DNA of 64,000 nucleotides. Origin: Rhizobium sp. 18055. GTDB lineage: Bacteria > Pseudomonadota > Alphaproteobacteria > Rhizobiales > Rhizobiaceae. The DNA is taken from assembly GCF_902706285.1 (NCBI RefSeq), contig NZ_CACSKD010000003.1, positions 310,001-374,000 of the forward strand, given 5' to 3'. Positions 7,881-16,972 of this stretch are shown piece by piece (the stretch's first letter is position 1; every line of letters starts with the position of its first letter). Below the pieces are notes generated by a model, which saw only the letters and a program-made list of their open reading frames with translations, had not been told where the DNA came from and did no database searches. The translations under genes were made by a program, and so were the position numbers.

Positions 7881-10800
7881 TCATTCGGCAGCGATTGCCT
7901 GAGGAACATCCTCGTGGGCATCGGCCTTTTTCTTTCGCCCGAAGCTCAGCAGCCAGTCGTTGAACCGGCCCATTTCGACGAAGATGACAGGCGTGATGAA
8001 CAACGTCAGCGCCTGCGACACAATCAGGCCGCCGACGACGGCGATGCCGAGCGGCTGGCGCAGCTCGGAACTGGCGCCCGACCCGAGCGCGATCGGGAGC
8101 GCCCCGAGCAGCGCGCAGAAGGTCGTCATCATGATCGGCCGGAAACGCCGGACGCAGGCCTCGTGGATCGCTTCGGACGCAGTCATTCCAGTGTCGGATC
8201 GCAGGTTCTCCAGCGCCACATCGATCATCATGATCGCGTTCTTCTTGACGATGCCAATCAGCATCAACAGGCCGATCAGGGCGATGATCGACAGATCGAA
8301 GCCCATCACCCGAAGGGCCAGAAGCGCACCAAGCGCCGCTGACGGCAGACCGGAGAGGATGGTCAACGGATGGATGAAGCTCTCGTAGAGAACGCCGAGA
8401 ACCACATAGATCGTCAGCACGGCTGCCAGGATCAGCAGCGGCGTGTTGCCTTGCGACTGTTGGAAGATCTGCGCCGTACCGCCATAGGACGTGAAGATGT
8501 CCGCCGGCATGTCGATGTCTTTCTTGATCTGGTCGATCGCCGCTGTGGCGTCGCCGAGCGCTTCTCCAGCCGGTAGGTTGAATGACACGGTGGTCGAGAC
8601 CAACTGCCCCGTCTGGTTGATTGTCACGGGACCTGTGGTGCGCTGCACGGTCGCGAAGTTTGACAGCGGCACCAGCGCGCCGCTTGTCGAAGCGACGCGG
8701 ATTTCCTGCAGCTTCTGGTCGTCCCAGGGCTTTCCGGTATCGTACTCGACGATCACGTCATAGCTGTCGCCGGTCGATTGGATCTGCGCGGCTGCATATC
8801 CGCCGAACGACTCCTGCAGCGTCGTGCGCAGTTGATCGTCGCTGATGCCGTAGGCAGCGGCCTTTTCGGTATCGACGGTAATATCAGCCTGCAGGGCGTT
8901 GTTCTGCGCATCCGATGTGACGTCGGTAAAGCGCGGATCGCCATGCATCGCCTGCTGGATCTTGTTGGCCCAGAGATTGGTCTGGTCGGCACTCAGCGCC
9001 TGAACCACCAACTGGTACTGGCTGGCCGTCTGCCGTCCGCCGAAGCGCAGGCTCTGCTGTGGCGTGATGAACGCCTGCATGCCGGGGATCTTGCTGATGC
9101 TGGCGCGCAGTTCGCGCAGCGTCTGGTCCAGCGGTGGCCGGTCCTTCTTGTCCTTCAACTCGACGAACATCGTACCGTTGTTGAGCGGGCTGCGGGCATT
9201 GCCGCCCACGATCGACATCACGTGGTTTACGGCCGGGTTCTGTTTCACCAGTTCAGCCGCCTGGTTCTGCAGGTCCTTCATCGCCGGGTAGGAAATATCC
9301 TGGCGCGCACGGGTCGAGATGTTGAGGCGGCCGATATCTTCCGTTGGGAAGAAGCTCGTCGGCAGCGTCATGAACAGATAGACGGTCAAGGCGATGGACG
9401 CGAAAAACAGACCGATGATGGCCGGTCGGTGCGAAAGACACCATGCGACGCCCCGGTCGTAGCCCCTGAGCGTTCGCTCGAAGCCTGCATCGAACCAGCG
9501 AATGAAAAACGGCGGCTGGCTGTGGCCGCTGCCCAGGCGCGAGGCCAGCATCGGCGTCACCGTCAGCGATACGATCGCCGACGCGACGATGGCGATTGCC
9601 ACCACCATGCCGAACTCGTTGAAGATACGGCCAACGACACCGCCCATGAGCAGGATCGGAATAAAGACGGCGATCAGCGAGACCGACATGGAGATGATGG
9701 TATAACTGACTTCGCCCGAGCCCTTGATCGCGGCCTGAAGCACCGGCATGCCTTCCTCGACATGCCGTAGGATATTCTCCAGCATGACGATCGCATCATC
9801 GACCACAAGACCCACCGCGAGTGTCAGGCCCAAAAGCGATATGTTATCGACGCTGTAACCCAGCACATACATCATGCCGAAGGTCGAGATCAGCGAAAGC
9901 GGAACGGCAAGGCCGGGAATGAGCGTCGCCGTCAGGTGGCCGGTGAACAGGTAGATGACGAGGACGACGAGACCGATCGTCAGGAACAGCGTGAACTTCA
10001 CATCCGAGATAGCGTCACGGATCGGCTTGGCTGAATCGTTCATCACCTGCGTCGTCACGGAGCCGGGGATTTCGGCGTGCAGGCCGGGTAGCTTCGCATT
10101 GATCGCATCGACGACCTCGACGGTGTTCGCATCCGGCTGGCGCTGGATAGACAGGATGATGCTTTGCTTGCCGTCATACCAGCTGCCGGTGTTCTGGTTT
10201 TCGACGCTGTCCTGAACATTGGCCACGTCGCCGAGGTGTATAGGCGCGCCGCCGGGATTGGCGATGACTAGCGTGCGGAATTCCGCAGCATTGGTGCGCT
10301 GCGTATCGGCGTTGATCGTCATGCTCTGGCTGCTGTTCTGCAGCGTGCCGACAGGCACCTGACTGTTTGCAGCCTCGATCGCCTTGTTGACGGTGTCGAT
10401 GCCGAGGCCGCGATTGAGCAGTTTGTTCGGATCGACCTCGACCCGCACCGCATAGGTCTGCGCACCGAATACCGACACTTCGGCAACGCCGGGCAGGGTC
10501 GATAGCGATGGAGATATGATGTTCTCGGCGATCTCGTCGAGCTTGCTGCGCGGCATCGTGTCGCTCTGCACCGCGAGCAGCATGACAGGCGCATCGGCCG
10601 GGTTGGTCTTGCGGTAGCTTGGCGGCGTCGTCATGTTGTCGGGCAGCTGGCGCGTCGCATGCGAGATCGCCGCCTGAACGTCGGCGGCCGCCGCGTCGAT
10701 GCTGCGGTTCAGGTCGAACTGCAGCACGATGCTGGTATTGCCGAGCGAGTTGGTAGCGCTGATTTCGCTGATGCCGGGGATCGTCTCGAACTGCTTGATC

Positions 10801-10997
10801 AGCGGTGTGGAAACGGACGTCGCCATCGTCTTCGGCGAGGCGCCGGTCAGCGCGGCAGACACGTTGATGGTTGGGAAATCCACCTGCGGCAGGGCTGCCA
10901 CGGGGACCAGCTGATAGCCGGCGATACCGGCAAGCACGACGCCAATGGCAAGCAGGGTGGTGGCGACGGGACGTTGGATACAGAAATTGGGGATCAT
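7881..10997 (-). CDS. RND multidrug efflux pump inner-membrane subunit
   Basis: 1038 residues, the length of MdtB/MdtC/AcrB-type proton-driven pumps. It has the short cytoplasmic N-terminus MIPNFCIQRPVATTLLAIG, 12 predicted membrane helices with two large periplasmic loops, and the helix-4 proton-relay segment GLVVDDAIVMLENILRHVEE with its Asp pair. The C-terminal motif GIVKKNAIMMIDVALE is typical of hydrophobe/amphiphile RND pumps. Its start overlaps the adaptor stop by four bases (ATGA), so the two are translationally coupled. There is no TolC-like channel or regulator nearby, so the outer-membrane partner must be encoded elsewhere. Substrate cannot be told from sequence. Confidence 0.95.
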   Translation of the reverse strand: MIPNFCIQRPVATTLLAIGVVLAGIAGYQLVPVAALPQVDFPTINVSAALTGASPKTMATSVSTPLIKQFETIPGISEISATNSLGNTSIVLQFDLNRSIDAAAADVQAAISHATRQLPDNMTTPPSYRKTNPADAPVMLLAVQSDTMPRSKLDEIAENIISPSLSTLPGVAEVSVFGAQTYAVRVEVDPNKLLNRGLGIDTVNKAIEAANSQVPVGTLQNSSQSMTINADTQRTNAAEFRTLVIANPGGAPIHLGDVANVQDSVENQNTGSWYDGKQSIILSIQRQPDANTVEVVDAINAKLPGLHAEIPGSVTTQVMNDSAKPIRDAISDVKFTLFLTIGLVVLVIYLFTGHLTATLIPGLAVPLSLISTFGMMYVLGYSVDNISLLGLTLAVGLVVDDAIVMLENILRHVEEGMPVLQAAIKGSGEVSYTIISMSVSLIAVFIPILLMGGVVGRIFNEFGMVVAIAIVASAIVSLTVTPMLASRLGSGHSQPPFFIRWFDAGFERTLRGYDRGVAWCLSHRPAIIGLFFASIALTVYLFMTLPTSFFPTEDIGRLNISTRARQDISYPAMKDLQNQAAELVKQNPAVNHVMSIVGGNARSPLNNGTMFVELKDKKDRPPLDQTLRELRASISKIPGMQAFITPQQSLRFGGRQTASQYQLVVQALSADQTNLWANKIQQAMHGDPRFTDVTSDAQNNALQADITVDTEKAAAYGISDDQLRTTLQESFGGYAAAQIQSTGDSYDVIVEYDTGKPWDDQKLQEIRVASTSGALVPLSNFATVQRTTGPVTINQTGQLVSTTVSFNLPAGEALGDATAAIDQIKKDIDMPADIFTSYGGTAQIFQQSQGNTPLLILAAVLTIYVVLGVLYESFIHPLTILSGLPSAALGALLALRVMGFDLSIIALIGLLMLIGIVKKNAIMMIDVALENLRSDTGMTASEAIHEACVRRFRPIMMTTFCALLGALPIALGSGASSELRQPLGIAVVGGLIVSQALTLFITPVIFVEMGRFNDWLLSFGRKKKADAHEDVPQAIAAE

Positions 10998-12250
10998 TCT
11001 TCCGTGCCCGCCACGATGGTTTCTGTCTTCTTGGGTTGATCCGCTGAGGCAACGTCGATCGCCTTGGCATCGAACTCTTCCTTCACCGCCTGCTTGTCGA
11101 CAAGCTGTGCCTGGCCCTCGATGACCACGTGATCACCTTCCGACAGGCCGGCCGATATGGCGGTGTAGCCTGCATTCGCACGGACAACGGTAACAGGTGC
11201 CAGCCGCACCTTTCCGTCATTCACCACGAAGGAGTAAAACCCGTCCGCACCGGGGCTGACCGCCACGGTCGGCACGACGACCTGTTGTTCGTTGTTGTTG
11301 AAATGCACGACGATGTTGACCGACTGGCCGGGCCACAGCGCGCCCGAAGCATTCTCGAACTTCGCCTTGGCGAGGATGGTCCCCGATGCGGTATCGACGG
11401 TGTTGTCGTAGAAGCTGATATGCCCCGTCCGGGCCTTGCCCTTGTCGGACTGCGGCACCGTGCTGACATCGACGGAGCCGGCGGCGAGCGATTGCTTCAA
11501 CTGCCGCAGATCGCGTTCCTGCAGATGGAATTTCACATAGATCGGGTCGTACTTCGCAATCGTCACGATCGCCGCGCCGGCGGTCACGAAAGCCCCCGGG
11601 CTGACTGATACATCACCAAGACGGCCATCGAACGGCGCCCGTATCTCCGTATGCTCGAGAAGCACCTGGTCCGAAGCGAGTGTTGCCCTGTCTGCCTGAA
11701 CGGTGGCCGCGGCGTTGTCGCGCGTTGCCTTTGCCTGGTCGTAGGTCTGCTGCGTACCGGCCTGCGACGTCAGCAAGTCTGAGGCACGCGTGAGAGCGGC
11801 CTCCGCTCCCGACAGCGTTGCCGCATCCCGGACGATCATCGCATTGTCCTTGTCAACAGTCGCCTGTGCCGTCCGGTTGTCCAGCTTGACGATCAGCTCG
11901 CCCTGTTTGACCGTCGAACCATCCGTGGCGATGATATCCGTCACCAAGCCCTGTTCCTGCGCAGCAATGGTGGTGTTGTCGTCGGCATCGGCCCAGCCGG
12001 ATGCTGTGACGTCGCGCGGCAGCACGGTCTTTACCGCAGCCACGGTCTTCACCAGAGTTGGTCCGCCGGCTTTGCGTCCCTTGCCCTTTTGCTCGCCGCC
12101 CTCGCTTTCTGCCTGCTTGCCAGCGGCAGCATCTGCCTGCTGCGTCGGTTTTGCTCCGAGTTGCGAGAGGTATGGAATGCGATCCTTATACTGCCAGGCG
12201 CCGATCCCGGCAGCGGCAATAAGACAAATGATGATCGAAAATTTCTTCAT
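10994..12250 (-). CDS. RND efflux periplasmic adaptor (membrane fusion protein)
   Basis: 418-residue MdtA/AcrA-type adaptor that bridges the RND pump to an outer-membrane channel. An N-terminal membrane anchor (FSIIICLIAAAGIGAWQY) precedes a Gln/Gly/Lys-rich linker (about residues 35-70). Then come the biotinyl-lipoyl half-motifs around a helical hairpin (GLVTDIIATDGSTVKQGELI and RAPFDGRLGDVSVSPGAFVT) and the beta-barrel and membrane-proximal domains. First gene of a two-gene operon with the pump. No Cys for lipidation is seen after the anchor. Confidence 0.93.
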   Translation of the reverse strand: MKKFSIIICLIAAAGIGAWQYKDRIPYLSQLGAKPTQQADAAAGKQAESEGGEQKGKGRKAGGPTLVKTVAAVKTVLPRDVTASGWADADDNTTIAAQEQGLVTDIIATDGSTVKQGELIVKLDNRTAQATVDKDNAMIVRDAATLSGAEAALTRASDLLTSQAGTQQTYDQAKATRDNAAATVQADRATLASDQVLLEHTEIRAPFDGRLGDVSVSPGAFVTAGAAIVTIAKYDPIYVKFHLQERDLRQLKQSLAAGSVDVSTVPQSDKGKARTGHISFYDNTVDTASGTILAKAKFENASGALWPGQSVNIVVHFNNNEQQVVVPTVAVSPGADGFYSFVVNDGKVRLAPVTVVRANAGYTAISAGLSEGDHVVIEGQAQLVDKQAVKEEFDAKAIDVASADQPKKTETIVAGTEE

Positions 12251-12407
12251 GGGTGATACCGGTCAGGGACGAGTTGCGCATGCTCTATTGAACCACGTTT
12301 ATTGCGGCGCGAAAAAGACATAATTCTCGAATGGGCATCACTAAGTGGTTAGAATAGCTTAAATTTCTGTAATGTTCCTGATGTCTAATATATGGAGAAT
12401 AGGGGGC

Positions 12408-12428
12408 GGGCGTCAGCGCCTGACGCCC
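12408..12428 (-). terminator. Hairpin downstream of the SDR-like gene
   Basis: Perfect 9-bp stem (GGGCGTCAG/CTGACGCCC) with a 3-base loop, 16 bases after the stop codon at 12444. There is no clear T-run on either strand, so it may be a weak terminator or an mRNA 3'-end stabiliser. Confidence 0.45.
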
Positions 12429-12443
12429 GATTGTCGTTTCCGA

Positions 12444-13232
12444 TCAGAGAGATCGCGCAGCGCCGCCATCGCAGCGAACGAGGCTGCCGGTAATGTAGCT
12501 TGCCTGTTGGCTGCACAGGAACGCTGCCGTGGCGGCAAACTCTTCGACCTTCCCATAGCGACCGATCGGAATCGCCGCTTCCTTTGCGACGCGGATATCT
12601 TCCATGCTCTTGCCAGTTCGTTTTGCGGCCGCACCATCGAGATCATCCAGCCGGCCGGTCAGAATGCTGCCCGGAAGCAAGAGGTTCGTGGTAATCCCGA
12701 AACGGCCGACTTCCGTCGCCAGCGTCTTGCTCCAGCCTGCAAGAGCAGGGCGCAGCGTGTTGGAGAGCGCAAGGTTGCCGATCGGCTCGATCACACCCGA
12801 AGAGGCGACCGTCAGGATGCGTCCCCAGCCTTGTGTCTTCATGCCCGGCAGCAGTGCATTGGTCAGCGTGATGACCCGCAGCACCATGGAAAAGAAATAG
12901 GTCTCGAGCCGCTCGGCCGTCATGTCTTCCGTCGTGCCGGGCGTCGGGCCACCGGTGTTGTTGATCAGGATATCGACGCCGCCAAGCTTGCTATTGACCG
13001 CTGTGATGACGTTCTCGACGAAATTATCCTCGGAAAGGTCGGCCCAGATCCAGTCGGCCTTGCCTTTGCCTTCGGCGTTGATCGCCTTGCAGTTTGCCTC
13101 CAGCGTTTCGCCGCTGCGTCCGCACAAGAGGACATTTGCGCCTTCGCGCGCCAGCGCGACCGCGATGCCGTGGCCAAGTCCGCGTGACGATGCAAGCACG
13201 AGCGCCCGCTTGCCCTTGATCCCGAGATCCAT
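12444..13232 (-). CDS. SDR-superfamily protein with degenerate catalytic motif
   Basis: 262 residues with a Rossmann fold. The cofactor loop reads ASSRGLGHG (residues 14-22) instead of TGxxxGIG, followed by CGRS and NNTGGPTPG. The catalytic Ser is present (S144), but the position 13 residues later, where Tyr of YxxxK should be, is Ser157 in SNTLR, so both Tyr and Lys are replaced (Ser and Arg). This matches the BKR-like SDR-like subgroup known to lack a perfect tetrad, so enzymatic activity as a ketoacyl reductase is doubtful. AGGAG before the ATG at 13232 decides the start over an in-frame one 27 bases upstream. Divergent from the ETF-QO gene by 255 bases. Confidence 0.85.
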   Translation of the reverse strand: MDLGIKGKRALVLASSRGLGHGIAVALAREGANVLLCGRSGETLEANCKAINAEGKGKADWIWADLSEDNFVENVITAVNSKLGGVDILINNTGGPTPGTTEDMTAERLETYFFSMVLRVITLTNALLPGMKTQGWGRILTVASSGVIEPIGNLALSNTLRPALAGWSKTLATEVGRFGITTNLLLPGSILTGRLDDLDGAAAKRTGKSMEDIRVAKEAAIPIGRYGKVEEFAATAAFLCSQQASYITGSLVRCDGGAARSL

Positions 13233-13487
13233 TTTGAAGTCTCCTGTTGCAATGGCCAATCTATAAGGCGCGCAAAGATCAAAAGGGAAGAGCAGGAGTG
13301 GTCGAGCTCCGTCAATTTATTGACGTGAACGTAAGCGTAATATAGTTCTTTAGCGTGCAGAAATATCATTGCGCGAAATGGGGTATCGCCTGTCGTTTCC
13401 CGGCTCGACAATTCTGCCACGTTTTGACAAGAGATACCCTACTGCGGGGAAATGTGGCCGCAACGCCGGCCGAGCGGAGAATGATGC

Positions 13488-15152
13488 ATGACCGAGACGA
13501 CTGAACTGCCCGAACGCGAGAGCATGGAATTCGACGTCGTGATTGTCGGCGGCGGCCCTGCCGGTCTTTCGGCCGCAATCAGGCTGAAGCAGGTCAATCC
13601 GGATCTCTCCGTCGTCGTTCTCGAGAAGGGGGCCGAGGTTGGAGCGCATATCCTCTCGGGCGCTGTCGTCGATCCCATCGGCATCGATCGGCTGCTGCCG
13701 GATTGGCGTGACGAGACCGACCATCCGTTCAAGACCGAGGTCAAGGCCGACCATTTCATGCTGCTCGGCCCTGCCGGCTCGATCCGCCTGCCCAACATCC
13801 TGATGCCGCCGCTGATGAACAATCATGGCAACTATATCGTATCGCTCGGCAATGTCTGTCGATGGCTCGCCACTCATGCCGAGGCATTGGGTGTCGAGAT
13901 CTATCCGGGCTTTGCCGCCACCGAAGTGCTCTACAACGACGAGGGCGCGGTCATCGGCGTTGCCACCGGTGATATGGGCGTCGAGAAGAACGGCGAACCC
14001 GGCCCCAATTTTACCCGCGGCATGGAACTGACAGGCAAGTATGTGCTGATCGGCGAGGGCGTGCGCGGCTCGCTCGCCAAGCAGTTGATCGCCAAGTTTG
14101 ATCTTTCCAAGGGCCGCGAGCCGCAGAAATTCGGCATCGGCATCAAGGAACTCTGGCAGGTCAAGCCGGAGCATCACAAACAGGGCCTCGTCCAGCACTC
14201 CTTCGGCTGGCCGCTCGGCATGAAGACCGGTGGCGGCTCGTTCCTCTATCATCTCGAGGACAACCTCGTTGCCGTCGGCTTCGTCGTCCATCTGAATTAC
14301 AAGAACCCCTATCTCTATCCCTTCGAGGAGTTCCAGCGCTTCAAGACCCATCCGGCGATCCGCGACACCTTCGAGGGTGGCAAGCGGCTCTCCTATGGTG
14401 CGCGTGCGATCACCGAGGGCGGCTACCAGTCGGTGCCGAAGCTGACCTTCCCGGGCGGAGCGCTGATCGGCTGCTCGGCCGGCTTCGTCAATGTGCCGCG
14501 GATCAAGGGCAGCCACAATGCGGTGCTGTCGGGCATGATGGCGGCCGACCGCATCGCAGCGGCGATTGCCGATGGTCGCGCCAACGACGAGATCATCGAG
14601 ATCGAAAACGAGTGGCGCGGAAGCGCGATCGGCAAGGACCTGAAGCGGGTTCGCAACGTCAAGCCGCTCTGGTCGAAGTTCGGCACGGCGATCGGCGTCG
14701 GCCTCGGCGGCCTCGACATGTGGACCAACCAGTTATTCGGTTTTTCCTTCTTCGGCACGCTCGGTCACGGCAAGACCGATGCGGCCTCGCTTGAGCCGGC
14801 TGCCAAGCACAAGAAAATCGATTATCCGAAGCCCGATGGCGTGCTCACCTTCGACCGTCTCTCCTCGGTGTTCCTGTCGAACACCAATCACGAGGAAAAC
14901 GAACCCGTGCACCTGAAGGTGAAGGATATGGCGCTGCAGAAGTCGTCGGAACACGACATCTATGCCGGCCCATCGACCCGCTACTGTCCGGCTGGCGTTT
15001 ACGAGTGGGTGGAGAAGGACGGCGAGGAGACCTATGTCATCAACGCCCAGAATTGCGTCCACTGCAAGACCTGCGACATCAAGGACCCGAACCAGAACAT
15101 CAACTGGGTGCCGCCGCAGGGCGGCGAGGGACCTGTTTATCCGAATATGTAG
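13488..15152 (+). CDS. Electron transfer flavoprotein-ubiquinone oxidoreductase
   Basis: Passes electrons from electron transfer flavoprotein, loaded by acyl-CoA and other dehydrogenases, to ubiquinone in the inner membrane. 554 residues, full length for the family. The FAD site VVIVGGGPAGLSAAIRL is at about residues 17-33, and the C-terminus carries the 4Fe-4S ligands in RYCPAGVYEW and NCVHCKTCDIKDP. The membrane-associating ubiquinone region is typical. The etfAB genes are not in the window. It is monocistronic here; a hairpin near 15247-15266 lies between it and the convergent mgtE. Confidence 0.95.
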   Translation: MTETTELPERESMEFDVVIVGGGPAGLSAAIRLKQVNPDLSVVVLEKGAEVGAHILSGAVVDPIGIDRLLPDWRDETDHPFKTEVKADHFMLLGPAGSIRLPNILMPPLMNNHGNYIVSLGNVCRWLATHAEALGVEIYPGFAATEVLYNDEGAVIGVATGDMGVEKNGEPGPNFTRGMELTGKYVLIGEGVRGSLAKQLIAKFDLSKGREPQKFGIGIKELWQVKPEHHKQGLVQHSFGWPLGMKTGGGSFLYHLEDNLVAVGFVVHLNYKNPYLYPFEEFQRFKTHPAIRDTFEGGKRLSYGARAITEGGYQSVPKLTFPGGALIGCSAGFVNVPRIKGSHNAVLSGMMAADRIAAAIADGRANDEIIEIENEWRGSAIGKDLKRVRNVKPLWSKFGTAIGVGLGGLDMWTNQLFGFSFFGTLGHGKTDAASLEPAAKHKKIDYPKPDGVLTFDRLSSVFLSNTNHEENEPVHLKVKDMALQKSSEHDIYAGPSTRYCPAGVYEWVEKDGEETYVINAQNCVHCKTCDIKDPNQNINWVPPQGGEGPVYPNM

Positions 15153-15246
15153 GGAACGGGCATGAGCGAGGCTGCGGCAGGAAACATCACCCTTCGGAAC
15201 GACGTGTCGCCATGGCGCTATGGTTCAAACCCGAGCAAGAATGACA

Positions 15247-15266
15247 ACGGGGGCTTTCGCCCCCGT
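15247..15266. terminator. Hairpin between convergent ETF-QO and mgtE genes
   Basis: Perfect 8-bp stem ACGGGGGC/GCCCCCGT with a 4-base loop, nine bases from the mgtE stop. T-runs are weak on both strands; the position between convergent genes suggests a shared transcription stop. Confidence 0.6.
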
Positions 15267-15274
15267 CGTGTGTC

Positions 15275-16651
15275 TCAAAGCAGCGTGCCGCTGAGGATCA
15301 TCAGCGCCACCGAGAAGTAGATCACCAGCCCGGTCACATCGACAAGTGTCGCCACGAACGGTGCCGAAGCGCTGGCCGGATCGAGCCGCAGTCTCTGCAG
15401 CAGGAACGGCAGCATTGAGCCGGCGATCGAGCCGAAAGTGACGATGCCGATCAGCGCCGCAAAGATCGTCCAGCCCACCAGAATCCAGTGCTCGCCATAG
15501 TCATAGAGACCGATGCTTTGCCATAGGACAATCCGGGCAAAGCCGACGGTGCCGAGGATGGCGCCGAGCACGATGCCGGTCGGCAGTTCGCGCACCAGCA
15601 CCCGCCACCAGTCAGTCAGCTTCAACTCGCCGAGCGCCAGCGCCCGGATGATCAGCGACGTTGCCTGCGAGCCGGAATTGCCGCCTGAACTCATGATCAG
15701 CGGTACGAACAGGGTCAAGACGATCGCCTTCTCCAACTCGCCCTCGAAATGCTGCATGGCGCTTGCCGTCAGCATTTCACCCAGGAACAGGGCGCAGAGC
15801 CAGCCGGCGCGCTTGCGCAGCATGCCGGCAAAGCTGATCGTCATGTAGGGCTTGCCAAGCGCTTCCATGCCGCCGAACTTCTGCGCATCCTCCGTCTGGT
15901 CGGCAATCATCGTGTCGATCACGTCATCGACGGTGACGATGCCCAGAATGTGCCCGTTCTCGCCGATCACCGGCAGCGCCAGCAGATTGTGCTTGCGGAT
16001 CAGTCGCGCCACATCCTCCTGCGGCATCAGCGGATCGGCTCTGACGATGCCGCCCTGCTGAGCGACGCTCAGCACCGGTGCATGGGCTTGGCCGGTGATC
16101 AGACGACGCAGCGTCACGACGCTGGTCAGCGCCTGAGTTTCGGGATCGAGCACATAGATCGCATAGACCGTCTCGCGCGACCGTTCGACCTTGCGGACAT
16201 GCTCCAGCGTCTGCTCCACCGTCCAGGTGGCTGGCACGCTGACGAATTCCGTCGTCATGATGCTGCCGGCCGTGCGCGGCGGATAGCCCATCAGGTGCTG
16301 GACGGCCAGCGAGGTCGCCCGGTCCAGCTTGGAAAACAGGTGGGCCCGTCCATCCTCGTCCATCTCCTGGAAAAGATCGGCGACACGGTCGTTGGCGGTT
16401 GCGTTCAAAAGCCGCGCTGCCTGCTCGACCGGCATCTCGGTCAGTATGGCGGCGGCATGGTGCAGCTCGGGACGTCCCAATATGCGGACGGCCTTCTGCT
16501 GTGGCAGCGTGGCGAGAATAGCCGCTGCTTCTTTGATTTCGAGCCCGTTCAGGCGCTCGACGCGTTCAGCTGTGGTGATGGCACCGAGGCTGTCGCTGGT
16601 GAAGAAACGGGCGGCATGGCCGGCCCGCAGAGGGAAGCGATTGATGTTCAT
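15275..16651 (-). CDS. mgtE: Magnesium transporter MgtE
   Basis: Homodimeric Mg2+ channel of the inner membrane, 458 residues. The architecture is the family standard: an N-terminal superhelical MgtE-N domain (LNGLEIKEAAAILATLPQQK onward), two CBS domains (about residues 150-270, with LALPVIGENGHILGIVTVDD), and five C-terminal membrane helices beginning KRAGWLCALFLGEML, with the pore-lining motif GGNSGSQATSLIIRAL. The cytoplasmic domains sense Mg2+ and gate the pore. The upstream leader has hairpins (see 16652-16972), but I cannot identify a known Mg2+ riboswitch. Confidence 0.95.
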   Translation of the reverse strand: MNINRFPLRAGHAARFFTSDSLGAITTAERVERLNGLEIKEAAAILATLPQQKAVRILGRPELHHAAAILTEMPVEQAARLLNATANDRVADLFQEMDEDGRAHLFSKLDRATSLAVQHLMGYPPRTAGSIMTTEFVSVPATWTVEQTLEHVRKVERSRETVYAIYVLDPETQALTSVVTLRRLITGQAHAPVLSVAQQGGIVRADPLMPQEDVARLIRKHNLLALPVIGENGHILGIVTVDDVIDTMIADQTEDAQKFGGMEALGKPYMTISFAGMLRKRAGWLCALFLGEMLTASAMQHFEGELEKAIVLTLFVPLIMSSGGNSGSQATSLIIRALALGELKLTDWWRVLVRELPTGIVLGAILGTVGFARIVLWQSIGLYDYGEHWILVGWTIFAALIGIVTFGSIAGSMLPFLLQRLRLDPASASAPFVATLVDVTGLVIYFSVALMILSGTLL

Positions 16652-16972
16652 ATAGCTCGCCTTTCCGTCGATCCGCCGTAGCGTCCAACGGGCGAGCCCG
16701 ACGGAGATCGGTCAGCGCACGGAGGCCGCGTACGGCAAAGTCAATCGACTGCTACTGTCGCTTGGCATCGTGATGATGGCTCCGTTGATATCCGCGAAAA
16801 ACGGTCGTCTCTCGCGTCCAGCAGTAGGTGGTCCCAAACGCTGAAAAAGTCAAGCACCGTAGGCGGTTGCGGCGAGAATGCCGCACATGCGGTGCGGCAT
16901 TGTTTCTGTGTATGATTGACGATCGGTTTCTCTACGCGGCGGGATTCATCCGTTCGTAGGAGTGGCTGACTC
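16652..16972. other. Intergenic region and mgtE leader
   Basis: 321 bases without a gene. On the minus strand a TTGACT box lies about 190 bases upstream of the mgtE start and could be a -35 element. The leader then holds a CGGG-CTCG-CCCG hairpin (16689-16700) enclosed by a weaker outer stem. No M-box is recognisable. A strong hairpin at 16877-16901 belongs to the end of the oxidoreductase gene. Confidence 0.4.
16877..16901. terminator. GC-rich hairpin downstream of the quinone oxidoreductase gene
   Basis: Perfect 10-bp stem (AATGCCGCAC/GTGCGGCATT) with a 5-base loop, 71 bases beyond the stop of the minus-strand gene at 16973. A T-rich stretch follows on the plus strand only, so its function as a terminator for the minus-strand gene is uncertain. 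Confidence 0.5.

Noticed and set aside
7881..12250. RND pump as part of a novel export system
   Set aside because: Ordinary adaptor-pump pair with family-typical lengths and motifs; no unusual partner genes.
15162..15320. 52-residue ORF after the ETF-QO gene
   Set aside because: It runs through the terminator-like hairpin and into the end of mgtE; no motif and poor codon logic.
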